A stretch of 5,913 nucleotides of DNA from JAKEGK01 sp036507695. GTDB taxonomy: Bacteria; Pseudomonadota; Gammaproteobacteria; SZUA-152. Both the position numbers and the translations under genes were made by a program. Under the pieces are notes generated by a model. It had not been told where the DNA came from. It saw only the letters and a program-made list of their open reading frames with translations, and did no database searches. The stretch lies in assembly GCA_036507695.1 (NCBI GenBank), contig DATCIR010000295.1, positions 1-5,913 on the forward strand. Reading direction: 5' to 3'. This document shows, piece after piece, positions 1 to 5,710 of this stretch. Each line of letters opens with the position of its first letter. Position 1 is the first letter of the stretch.

Positions 1-630
1 AAGGTCGCCGTCAATCACGCCATGGCCGATGACTTTGATCTGATTCTAATGGATATGCAAATGCCGGTCATGGGCGGAATTGAAGCCACCCAATGGCTGC
101 GCCAGATCGGCTGCCGCACCCCCATCGTGGCGTTGACCCCCAACGCCATGAAACAGGACCGTGACCGCTGCCTGGCCGCCGGGGCCGATGGCTACTTAAC
201 AAAGCCGGTGGAACTGCAGCGTTTTTACCAGGTGCTGGTCAAGTTCCTGCGCGATGAAAAGCAGCCGCGTCATACCGGCAGCGCCTATATGAGCGAAGAA
301 CTAACCGCCGATCCGGAGTTCCAGAGCCTGGTGCAGCGGTTTGTTGATGGTTTGCCGGGCCAGGTAAACGCCATTGCGGACGCCGTGGAACAACAGGATT
401 GGGAAAAAGTGGAATTGCTGTCCCATAACCTGAAAGGCGTGGGCGGCAACTATGGTTACCCGCAAATCAGCGACGTCGCCAAAAGCATCAACACGCAGGT
501 CAAACAGCGGCGGTATGACAACTTAGGCGCGCTGGTTACCGAGCTGCGCGAGGCCTGCCGCCAGATTACGGACAGTCAACAAAACGCCGCGCGCTCGGCG
601 GCTAATACACCTTCCAGTTTCCGCGATTGA
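1..630 (+). CDS. C-terminal part of a hybrid sensor histidine kinase (receiver + Hpt domains), 5' end outside window
   Basis: The frame is open from base 1, so the ATG at 22 is probably internal and the gene starts upstream. A CheY-like receiver domain is visible: the phospho-acceptor Asp is in LMDMQMPVMGG (codon 52-54), the conserved Thr in VALTPNA (136-138) and the conserved Lys in TKPV (202-204). A linker of about 35 residues leads to an Hpt domain, whose phospho-His is in SHNLKGVGGNYG (codon 424-426). Receiver plus Hpt at the C-terminus is the layout of BarA/ArcB-like phosphorelay kinases, passing phosphate His-Asp-His to a separate response regulator. A stand-alone receiver-Hpt protein is possible, but the receiver's first strand is cut off by the window edge. 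The stop is TGA at 628-630. The following gene is 260 bp away, so it is probably a separate unit. Confidence 0.88.
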   Translation, partial: KVAVNHAMADDFDLILMDMQMPVMGGIEATQWLRQIGCRTPIVALTPNAMKQDRDRCLAAGADGYLTKPVELQRFYQVLVKFLRDEKQPRHTGSAYMSEELTADPEFQSLVQRFVDGLPGQVNAIADAVEQQDWEKVELLSHNLKGVGGNYGYPQISDVAKSINTQVKQRRYDNLGALVTELREACRQITDSQQNAARSAANTPSSFRD

Positions 631-890
631 GGCGCCACGCCAAAGTGGTTTGCCTGGCGGCTAGCCCGCATTTCGCAAACTCCCTCACAACGCGACAAGG
701 CAGGGCAGGGCGATACGGGCCATGACAGCTTATATTGTTTAACATGAAATGCGCAGGCTGGTTCTATGGGAAAAAGATATAAAACCTGTCTATAATTCAG
801 AATTAATCGCGTAATACAGTCTCGCCCTGTGGCATAATCTAAAATTCCTTATATACCCGCTAAATTAGGCATATTGAGTAAATTATTGCA
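631..890 (+). other. Non-coding gap, with a possible promoter for the binding-protein/kinase pair
   Basis: No convincing gene is seen here on either strand. The second half is clearly more AT-rich than the flanking genes. A perfect -10-like TATAAT lies at 791-796 and a weaker CATAAT at 833-838, but neither has a recognisable -35 hexamer at the right distance, so a promoter is only suggested. There is no clear terminator for the upstream gene: short inverted pieces around 634-655 are not followed by a T-run. Confidence 0.35.
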
Positions 891-1682
891 ATGAAAAGTA
901 ATAGCAAAAAATTAGTTAACAAGAATCAGCCGGATGATTTACCGCGATTATGCCGCTATTGCTGTTTTAGTTTTGTATGCTGGTCGTTGCACCTGCTGTT
1001 TGGCGTCACCGGTGCTGTCGCAGCAACGACCGTAACCATCAATGCCGGTACCGCTGAGCCATTTATTGCCGAGGATGGCAGCGGATTTTACGGTGATCTG
1101 ACACGGGAGCTCTTTGCCCGTATCGGCATAGACGCAAAAGTCATCCGCCTGCCTTCCGCCCGTTCAATCATCAACGCCAACGAGGGTATTGACGATGGCG
1201 TAGTGGCCCGAACCGCGGGTATGGAGAAAAAATACACGAACCTGATCATGATCCCGGTTCCGGTCGTGACATTCAAGTTTGTCGCCTACAGCCTGAATGA
1301 AAAAATTTCGATTACCGGCTGGGATAGTTTTGCGCCCTATTCGGTAGGGTACATCCGCGGTTGGTATATTTATGAAAAGAACCTGCCCAAAACGAAATCG
1401 CTGACCATCGTCAACGACGCGGAGCAGTTGTTTAAATTATTGATGAATGGCCGGACTGAACTTATCCTGTTCGAATATTATCGCGGCACCTGGTGGAACA
1501 GCCATCTCAATGCCAATGCCCATATTATTGGCTCGCCTATCGCCGAAGAAAACATGTTTATGTACATGCATAATAAACACAAAGATCTGGTGCCAAGAAT
1601 TACCGAGACACTTTCAGCAATGAAACAGGATGGCACATACCAAAGACTCAAGGATAGAACACTCTCTGAACATTTGAAGTAA
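891..1682 (+). CDS. Periplasmic solute-binding protein, family 3 type (transporter substrate-binding domain)
   Basis: The 263-aa product has an N-terminal export signal: a long basic n-region (residues 1-22), a hydrophobic stretch (about 24-41) and an AVAA cleavage site near residue 45. The mature part reads like a bacterial family-3 extracellular binding domain: an opening beta strand (TVTINAG), then EPFIAEDGSGFYGDLTRELF, the typical strand-loop-helix around the ligand cleft, and a C-terminal MKQDGTYQRLKD helix typical of these proteins. Binding proteins of this type usually hold amino acids or other small polar molecules; the ligand cannot be read from sequence. No permease or ATPase gene is nearby. 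The next gene, 51 bp downstream on the same strand, is a sensor kinase, so a role in signal input rather than transport is inferred. The start is weakly supported: no good Shine-Dalgarno sequence precedes the ATG, but no better start lies before the signal peptide. Confidence 0.82.
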   Translation: MKSNSKKLVNKNQPDDLPRLCRYCCFSFVCWSLHLLFGVTGAVAATTVTINAGTAEPFIAEDGSGFYGDLTRELFARIGIDAKVIRLPSARSIINANEGIDDGVVARTAGMEKKYTNLIMIPVPVVTFKFVAYSLNEKISITGWDSFAPYSVGYIRGWYIYEKNLPKTKSLTIVNDAEQLFKLLMNGRTELILFEYYRGTWWNSHLNANAHIIGSPIAEENMFMYMHNKHKDLVPRITETLSAMKQDGTYQRLKDRTLSEHLK

Positions 1683-1733
1683 ATTGTTTTTGACGGTAGA
1701 TCGGTTACATACTAGTTGTTATCAAAGAGAGCC

Positions 1734-3584
1734 ATGCCAAAAACGGAAAAGCAGCAGAAAATATCGACCAGGCTGATTGTATACATCATTTTATTCAGCT
1801 CGATGATCACAGCGATTGTCACGGTGATGCAGCTTTATTTCCAATATATCGAACACAAATCCCTTCTGGATTCCAATATCCAACACATTAATACCGGATA
1901 TCGTGAAGGCATTACCAATGCTGTCTGGCTGGATGACAAGGTGCAGTTGGACTCCATCCTCGCCGGCGTTGTTGCGCTGCCTGACATCAAATATGTTGAA
2001 GTTCGCGTAAATAGTGAGATCTATTCCTCGCGCGGAAGCGCCGTCCAAGCCAACGCCCTGAGCAGCTCTTTCCCGTTGCATTATCGGCACGACAACAAAA
2101 TGCTAACCATTGGCGAAACCTATGTTGAAGCCAATTTGTCAGCCATATATCAACGCCTGATTAACCAGGCATGGACAATTTTGGGATTAAATGCCATCAA
2201 GACTTCCCTAGTTGCAATATTCATGTACTTTATATTTAACCGCTTAGTCGTCTCAAGAGTGGAAGATCTTTCCGGTTTTGTCCGCCGTTATAATGTCCAT
2301 GGCCTAGAGAACAGTGTGGAAGTTGTATCCCTGACTGACAACACCTATTCAGATGAAATAACCGAAATAGCGACTGCCCTCAACAACATGCACCGGGACC
2401 TGTCACAATCCATCAAGGAGTTGTTGGGATTAAAAAAGACATTGGATTCAACCCTGGACAGCGTGGTCATGTTTCACCCGGAAACTTACCGGATTTTCTA
2501 TGCGAATGCCGGGGCTACGGCCTTGCTTGGTTATACAACGGATGAACTCATGGCAATGACGCCCGTGGACATTTGCCCGGAGCTCACTGAATCAGTTCTT
2601 TCCAGATTGGCGACCGCTGCATCCAGCCCCGACAACCAGGCGCTGGATATCGAGACTTTTTTTCAATCAAAGCACGGCAAACTAATATCTGTTAGGCTGT
2701 TGCTGCAATATTTACATCCGGACAACGAGGCGCCACGCTACGTGTTTATTGCGCGCGACATCAGCGAGAGCATCAAAGCCCGGATGGAAATTCAGGCGTC
2801 ACTGGATGAAACAAAAGCCGCCAATGCCGAACTGGAATCCTTTTCCTATTCGATCTCGCATGATTTACGCGCGCCATTACGCTCAATTGACGGCTTCAGC
2901 CTTCTACTGCTGCACGACTACGGCGACAAAATAGATGATGAAGGCAAGAATTATATCCAGCGGGTGCGCGGCAATGCCCAGCACATGGGCCTGTTGATCG
3001 ATGACATGCTATCGTTATCCAACGTGACTCGCGGCGAACTGCATCGGACAAGCTGCGATCTCAGTGAAATGGCAAAATCCTCTATCAAGAAACTGCAGGA
3101 CTACGATCCGGAACGAAAAGTCACCGTAAACATTGCTCCCGGAATCCGCGGCTGGGTCGATAAATCATTGTTTGTAAATTTACTGGACAACCTGCTCGGT
3201 AATGCCTGGAAATATACCGGCAAAATAGCTGATCCACGCATCGAATTTGGGTCTACAACGCAAGGCGGGCAAACCGTCTATTATGTGCGTGACAACGGCG
3301 CCGGATTTGATATGCAATACTCAAACAAGCTGTTTACCGCCTTTCATCGCCTGCATGATAATAAAGAATTCACAGGCACCGGCATCGGTCTTGCCACCGT
3401 ATCACGCATTTTGAGCCGGCACGGCGGCCGCATCTGGGCGGAAGCCGAAATCGGCAAAGGCGCAACTTTCTATTTCACACTTGACAATGCCCAGCACTTG
3501 TTAAGTCATAACACACCCAAACAGCCGGCGAATAGGCTTGTGGTCCCTTCAACTAATCCGTTAAAAACCCCACTCCATGAGTAA
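1734..3584 (+). CDS. Membrane sensor histidine kinase (periplasmic sensor, HAMP, PAS, HisKA, HATPase_c) with an altered C-terminal tail
   Basis: I place the start at ATG 1734, preceded by AAAGAGAG (1724-1731), rather than at an in-frame TTG at 1716; this gives 616 aa. Order of parts: transmembrane helix about 14-36; periplasmic sensor region about 38-145; second helix about 147-168; HAMP-like linker to about 225; PAS domain about 237-355; HisKA with phospho-His376 in ISHDLRAPLRSIDGF; HATPase_c with N-box N490 (NAWKYT), DNGAGFD at 520 and GTGIGLA at 548. The HisKA style resembles phytochrome-like kinases. It autophosphorylates and should pass phosphate to a response regulator not present in this window. 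It probably shares an operon with the binding protein 51 bp upstream, a likely sensory partner. The catalytic fold ends near Leu583 (FYFTL). The last 33 residues look foreign: their final codons overlap the opposing transposase remnant, so the native 3' end seems to have been replaced. Confidence 0.93.
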   Translation: MPKTEKQQKISTRLIVYIILFSSMITAIVTVMQLYFQYIEHKSLLDSNIQHINTGYREGITNAVWLDDKVQLDSILAGVVALPDIKYVEVRVNSEIYSSRGSAVQANALSSSFPLHYRHDNKMLTIGETYVEANLSAIYQRLINQAWTILGLNAIKTSLVAIFMYFIFNRLVVSRVEDLSGFVRRYNVHGLENSVEVVSLTDNTYSDEITEIATALNNMHRDLSQSIKELLGLKKTLDSTLDSVVMFHPETYRIFYANAGATALLGYTTDELMAMTPVDICPELTESVLSRLATAASSPDNQALDIETFFQSKHGKLISVRLLLQYLHPDNEAPRYVFIARDISESIKARMEIQASLDETKAANAELESFSYSISHDLRAPLRSIDGFSLLLLHDYGDKIDDEGKNYIQRVRGNAQHMGLLIDDMLSLSNVTRGELHRTSCDLSEMAKSSIKKLQDYDPERKVTVNIAPGIRGWVDKSLFVNLLDNLLGNAWKYTGKIADPRIEFGSTTQGGQTVYYVRDNGAGFDMQYSNKLFTAFHRLHDNKEFTGTGIGLATVSRILSRHGGRIWAEAEIGKGATFYFTLDNAQHLLSHNTPKQPANRLVVPSTNPLKTPLHE

Positions 3585-3988
3585 GCACTAGGCTGGCGCA
3601 CCATTTTCGCTCTGACTGGATTCAAATGAATGTAACGCACCAGCTCCAGTAAATAACTATCCTGTTCTACAAGGATCGCTTTATACCGGCCTTGAAACAA
3701 ATGACCGATTCGTTTTTGCTTACGATTTACCCAACGAGTATATCGGAACGACAGGTTTTGCATGATTTTCGATAACGGTTCCTCTCCCACTTGTACGGCT
3801 AAATGTACGTGATTGCTCATTAAACAGAATCCATGGATACGATGGCCGTACCGTGACATCCCTTCTTGGAGTAAAAGATAAAGATGATAACGGTCTTCAT
3901 CATTATAAAATATCGCCTGACCCGCGTTACTCCGTAGCATAACGTGATAGACTCCGCCAGCAACATGTAATCGTGGTTTCCTCGCCAT
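3506..3988 (-). CDS. REP-associated tyrosine transposase (RAYT, Y1 HUH family), probably truncated at its C-terminus
   Basis: The 160-aa product carries the Y1 transposase signatures. MARKPRLHVAGGVYHVMLRS is the typical N-terminus. The metal-binding HUH motif is His60-Val-His62 in MSNHVHLAV. SFRYTRWVN, GHLFQGRYKAILV and the catalytic Tyr119 in VRYIHLNPVRA follow. RAYTs are single-copy relatives of IS200/IS605 transposases that nick single-stranded REP hairpins. Recognisable similarity stops around YSWSG (residues 136-140). The last 20 residues do not look like the family, whose longer members run well past 200 aa, so the 3' end is likely lost. The last 79 bp overlap the 3' end of the convergent kinase gene. 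There is no good ribosome binding site before the ATG. The core catalytic residues are intact; whether it is active is unknown. Confidence 0.85.
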   Translation of the reverse strand: MARKPRLHVAGGVYHVMLRSNAGQAIFYNDEDRYHLYLLLQEGMSRYGHRIHGFCLMSNHVHLAVQVGEEPLSKIMQNLSFRYTRWVNRKQKRIGHLFQGRYKAILVEQDSYLLELVRYIHLNPVRAKMVRQPSAYSWSGVFNGLVEGTTSLFAGCLGVL

Positions 3989-4268
3989 GAGGATTAGCTT
4001 GGTTGGGCTGGATTAATAATGCAATAATACAAGCCTGACCCTTTTCCCCTGTGACCCTTTTCCCCTGACCCTTTTCCCCTTTTGGTGGTAAGACTTCCAT
4101 TGCTCTACGTGCATTTAATGCAAATGAACTCAATACTTCAATTATTGTTGCGTTTGCATTTTCTTGGATTAGCCCATTCTTGAAAGGAAATTGTGCACTT
4201 GCAAGTGCCCAAAGTTTCACAGCTTCTTCAGATGCTTTTTCTATGGAATGCAACGTAATTTCTTCCAC
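3927..4268 (-). pseudogene. Cassette C gene, 5' fragment (about 62 native codons) fused to RAYT upstream repeats
   Basis: The GTG start at 4268 has a good ribosome binding site (AAGGA, 4280-4276, 7 nt before the start) and follows the attC2 R' box directly, as the first gene of an integron cassette should. Residues 1-62 look like real protein: an amphipathic helical start (ITLHSIEKASEEAVKLWALA) and a second likely helix (ATIIEVLSSFALNARRAMEV). After PPK the frame reads the RAYT repeats as GEKGQGKRVTGEKGQ and continues 62 bp into the transposase gene out of frame before stopping. The natural 3' end and the cassette's own attC are missing. I do not recognise the family. The open frame could be translated as a 113-aa fusion, but the tail is junk sequence by origin. 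Confidence 0.65.
4036..4080 (-). repeat. Three tandem copies of a 15-bp repeat upstream of the RAYT gene
   Basis: On the plus strand, TGACCCTTTTCCCCT occurs exactly at 4036-4050, 4052-4066 and 4066-4080. The periods are 16 and 14 bp, and the last two copies share one T. The position directly in front of the RAYT start suggests it belongs to that transposase's own end sequence. Confidence 0.9.
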
Positions 4269-4286
4269 CGTTCTTTCCTTTTTAAT

Positions 4287-4337
4287 GACTAACGACTGAA
4301 ATCAACCGCACGGTGCAAGGAGCGAATGGTTATGTGC
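4287..4337 (-). other. attC2: integron cassette recombination site at the end of cassette A (short, divergent)
   Basis: Read on the minus strand, the site begins one base after the cassette A stop codon with R'' GCACATAAC (4337-4329) and ends with R' GTTAGTC (4293-4287). Its 3' arm, GGTTGATTTCAGTCGTTA, resembles the attC1 3' arm, AGTTATTTGTAGCGTTA. The R'' with its preceding G (GGCACATAAC) is the exact reverse complement of the ten bases at the start of cassette A (4980-4971), as expected if A was once a circle. At 51 bp it is shorter than usual attC sites, and its 5' arm pairs poorly with its 3' arm. It may be a shortened or hybrid site with weak activity. Confidence 0.65.
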
Positions 4338-4958
4338 CTATTTCTCAAGCCAGAAATACCAGATAGGTGAAACTACAAAGAACAAACCAACCGCCACTTG
4401 TAATAGCCAATGCCAACCAACGGCCTTATTGAGAATTGGCGCTGGCCCCATTTTGCTCTCGAGAAGTCGTGCCGCCAACCAGAGCAAAGAGTTGATCGCG
4501 AGCACAAGGGCAAAAAGCCAGCCGAGAGTTATTCCATAAAACCACGCTTGCCATCTTTCAAGCTGTGAATTGTCGAACGCCACAAACAGCTTCCCAAGCA
4601 TAAGGCCAAAACCAAGCAATCCCATTTCAAATGCTACTCTGAGAACAGGGCTTGATATTTTCGCAAATAAATTTGAGATTGCTTGTATTCGCAACGATGC
4701 GACAGTTAAACCGAAAAACAAAAGACCGATGGCCCCAGTAACATTCCATAGTTGGGGGCTAATTCCTTGGCTGATGGCAGTTTCAAAGTATTGGGCAGAA
4801 TGATGCCGCGAGAACCAATTGATGAAGATCACAGCGAAGAATGATGGAAGTAACCAGGCAGCGGATAAAACAAAGTACTCCGAAAACCCAACAGAAGGCC
4901 GAAAGTCTGATATTGCTATCGAGCGGCAAAACTCTCGAACCCTATGCAAGAATTTCAC
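4338..4958 (-). CDS. Cassette A gene: unknown membrane protein with five predicted helices
   Basis: I place the start at GTG 4958, 6 nt after a perfect AGGAGG (4970-4965), giving 206 aa. A longer frame opens at ATG 5054, but those 32 extra codons lie inside the attC1 hairpin and the ribosome site, so they are rejected. Hydrophobic segments are at about 28-48, 70-90, 105-127, 138-164 and 182-203. A basic N-terminus (MKFLHRVREFCR) precedes the first. The short polar loops have no catalytic motif I can recognise, and the protein ends in WYFWLEK. The TAG stop overlaps the first base of the attC2 R'' extension, the usual tight packing of a cassette gene. No cassette promoter is apparent, so expression probably relies on read-through from upstream. 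The function is unknown. Confidence 0.85.
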   Translation of the reverse strand: MKFLHRVREFCRSIAISDFRPSVGFSEYFVLSAAWLLPSFFAVIFINWFSRHHSAQYFETAISQGISPQLWNVTGAIGLLFFGLTVASLRIQAISNLFAKISSPVLRVAFEMGLLGFGLMLGKLFVAFDNSQLERWQAWFYGITLGWLFALVLAINSLLWLAARLLESKMGPAPILNKAVGWHWLLQVAVGLFFVVSPIWYFWLEK

Positions 4959-4964
4959 CGGACG

Positions 4965-4970
4965 CCTCCT
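4965..4970 (-). promoter_or_regulatory. Ribosome binding site AGGAGG that fixes the cassette A start at GTG 4958
   Basis: On the minus strand the order is R' GTTATGTGCC, then AGGAGG, then six bases, then GTG. The site abuts the recombination box directly, so the cassette carries its own translation signal within ten bases of its left edge. Confidence 0.85.
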
Positions 4971-5081
4971 GGCACATAACGCTACAAATAACTGGTGGAC
5001 AAAAGTGGCGAAATTTTTGCTTGTTTTGGCAAAAATTGCGGCGCTTTTGGCCATCCAGGTTGATTTGACTTGTTAGAAGTC
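4971..5081 (-). other. attC1: integron cassette recombination site between cassettes B and A
   Basis: On the minus strand R'' is GACTTCTAAC (5081-5072) and R' is GTTATGTGCC (4980-4971), with 5078-4974 as the core of about 105 bp. The arms fold on each other. TAACAAGTCAAATCAACCTGG on the 5' side matches the reverse complement of the 3' side (TAACGCTACAAATAACTGG) with the few offset bases typical of attC. Further in, GGCCAAAAGCGCCGCAATTTTTGC pairs with GCAAAAATTTCGCCACTTTTGTCC, including a perfect 9-bp stem (5012-5020 with 5029-5037) around an 8-base loop. The TGA of cassette B gene overlaps R'' by two bases. This is the clearest attC in the window. Confidence 0.88.
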
Positions 5082-5466
5082 ATTTCTCTTTTTCTTCTAT
5101 TGCTAGTTTAGAACTGAAATTTTCAACTTCTTTTTTTACTTTTTCTTTATCGCCAGATATCGAAATATAGTTGTTACCATCATAAACATTTATTTCTATT
5201 GTTGTGTTTTTTTGGTTTTGCTCTTGCCCTATTTCAAATATTTTATCTATAACTTTATTTATTAGGTGAGTACAGGAGCCAGAAAGGATAGCAATACCTA
5301 TTACCAATGCTACAGAAGTTTTTTCCGGCGCAGAGAATAACCGAGGCACAAGAAAACTAACGCCTTCCTGAGAGAACTCATTTTTAAATTCATTTTCAAG
5401 TTCAATATATGGCTTTCCCTCTGGACCCAATACTCTGAGTTCTATGCACTGAGTTTTGTCAAACAT
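5080..5466 (-). CDS. Cassette B gene: unknown small protein with one membrane helix and a short C-terminal domain
   Basis: I place the start at ATG 5466 (MFDKTQ), 6 nt after AAGGA (5477-5473), giving 128 aa. A frame opening at ATG 5526 would add 20 codons read from the attC0 hairpin and is rejected. Parts seen: an N-terminal segment with strands (IELRVLGPEGKPYIELEN, residues 8-25), one hydrophobic segment at about 50-66 (TSVALVIGIAILSGSC), and an acidic and lysine-rich C-terminal half with a strand-turn-strand-helix pattern (TTIEINVYDGNNYISISG, then DKEKVKKEVENF). This layout loosely recalls small helper domains attached to conflict or effector systems (EACC1-like), but that is only a shape resemblance. 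The gene is clearly more AT-rich than its neighbours, typical of captured cassettes. The function is unknown. Confidence 0.82.
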   Translation of the reverse strand: MFDKTQCIELRVLGPEGKPYIELENEFKNEFSQEGVSFLVPRLFSAPEKTSVALVIGIAILSGSCTHLINKVIDKIFEIGQEQNQKNTTIEINVYDGNNYISISGDKEKVKKEVENFSSKLAIEEKEK

Positions 5467-5481
5467 ATATTTTCCTTTTCT

Positions 5482-5548
5482 GACTTCTAACGTATAAGCA
5501 TTTATACCCCGTGCGCAGTTCAGCATGGGGTATAAATGTCTGTTGAAC
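5482..5548 (-). other. attC0: integron cassette recombination site in front of cassette B
   Basis: On the minus strand R'' is GTTCAAC (5548-5542) and R' is GTTAGAAGTC (5491-5482), a core of 64 bp (5548-5485). Between them lies a perfect 12-bp inverted repeat, CATTTATACCCC (5499-5510) with GGGGTATAAATG (5527-5538). It can extend by four pairs, one of them G-T, to leave an 8-base loop. R' is the exact complement of the R'' of attC1, so it marks the left edge of cassette B. The spacers between R and L boxes are unequal (4 and 8 bases). The cassette this site belonged to has been lost to the IS91 remnant. Confidence 0.7.
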
Positions 5549-5553
5549 TATGC

Positions 5554-5567
5554 CGCGCCTGGGCGCG
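5554..5567. repeat. GC-rich inverted repeat near the IS91 remnant end
   Basis: CGCGCC (5554-5559) and GGCGCG (5562-5567) form a tight perfect inverted repeat six bases from the GTTC of attC0. A short hairpin near the end is a known feature of IS91-type origin ends (oriIS), and the position fits. There is no T-run, so it is not a terminator. Confidence 0.5.
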
Positions 5568-5710
5568 AGCTACTCTATAGGGGGATTGTATTGGGTTGGG
5601 GATCGTCTGTCTAAGCGATTTTGCCACGGGGGGTGGCGATCCAGGCGATGGGTGATGGGTCGTGGTGGTTTGGTCATGCCGCGTGTCCGAGTATTTTGGT
5701 GAGTGATCAA

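Larger units (their letters stand above)
3506..4083 (-). mobile_element. RAYT/REP element remnant between the kinase gene and the cassette array
   Basis: This unit comprises the truncated RAYT gene and about 95 bp in front of it, including three tandem copies of AGGGGAAAAGGGTCA (minus strand) and the run GGCTTGTATTATTGCATTA. From memory, a GGGTCAGGCTTGTATTATTGC-like stretch often precedes RAYT genes in gammaproteobacteria. On its right the element meets the interrupted frame of cassette C near 4083. On its left it runs into the kinase gene. I see no matching repeat or target duplication on the kinase side, so its left end is taken to be deleted. Confidence 0.6.
4083..5548 (-). other. Integron-type gene cassette array without an integrase in the window (CALIN-like)
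   Basis: Order on the minus strand: attC0, cassette B (5490-4980, 511 bp), cassette A (4979-4293, 687 bp), cassette C (from 4292, cut at about 4083). All genes share one direction, each starts within about 40 bases of its left boundary, and the stops of A and B touch or overlap their own attC. No tyrosine integrase gene or attI is seen here, so the array is either a stranded cluster or part of a larger integron lying beyond the right edge. Confidence 0.8.

Noticed and set aside
791..796. TATAAT as a firm promoter for the binding-protein gene
   Set aside because: No -35 element at 16-18 bp spacing and no proper extended -10; kept only as a weak suggestion.
1791..2090. Minus-strand open frame within the kinase gene, and a similar one at 1088-1276 in the binding-protein gene
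   Set aside because: Both lie opposite well-supported genes and show no recognisable domain.
4036..4080. Tandem repeats as a small CRISPR or minisatellite
   Set aside because: Copies are only 15 bp with spacers of 0-1 base and sit at the RAYT 5' end, so there is no room for CRISPR spacers.
4287..4337. attC2 read on the plus strand, i.e. two attC sites facing each other around cassette A
   Set aside because: The plus-strand left arm does resemble the attC1 5' arm, but arms of any attC are near-complementary. The minus-strand reading alone explains the gene directions, the stop touching R'', and the exact match between R'' and the cassette A opening bases.
4570..5076. Three plus-strand open frames opposite cassette A and attC1
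   Set aside because: They are antisense shadows of the membrane-protein gene and the hairpin; compositions are not protein-like.
5257..5320. Lipoprotein signal (SGSC) in the cassette B protein
   Set aside because: The cysteine is at residue 65, far from the N-terminus, and the residues before it do not fit a lipobox.
5499..5538. Perfect 12-bp inverted repeat as a rho-independent terminator
   Set aside because: No T-run follows on either strand, and flanking GTTCAAC/GTTAGAA boxes plus the match to attC1 R'' make an attC the better reading.
4083..5548. Toxin-antitoxin pair in the cassettes
   Set aside because: Each intact cassette carries one gene, and neither has toxin or antitoxin motifs that I can recognise.
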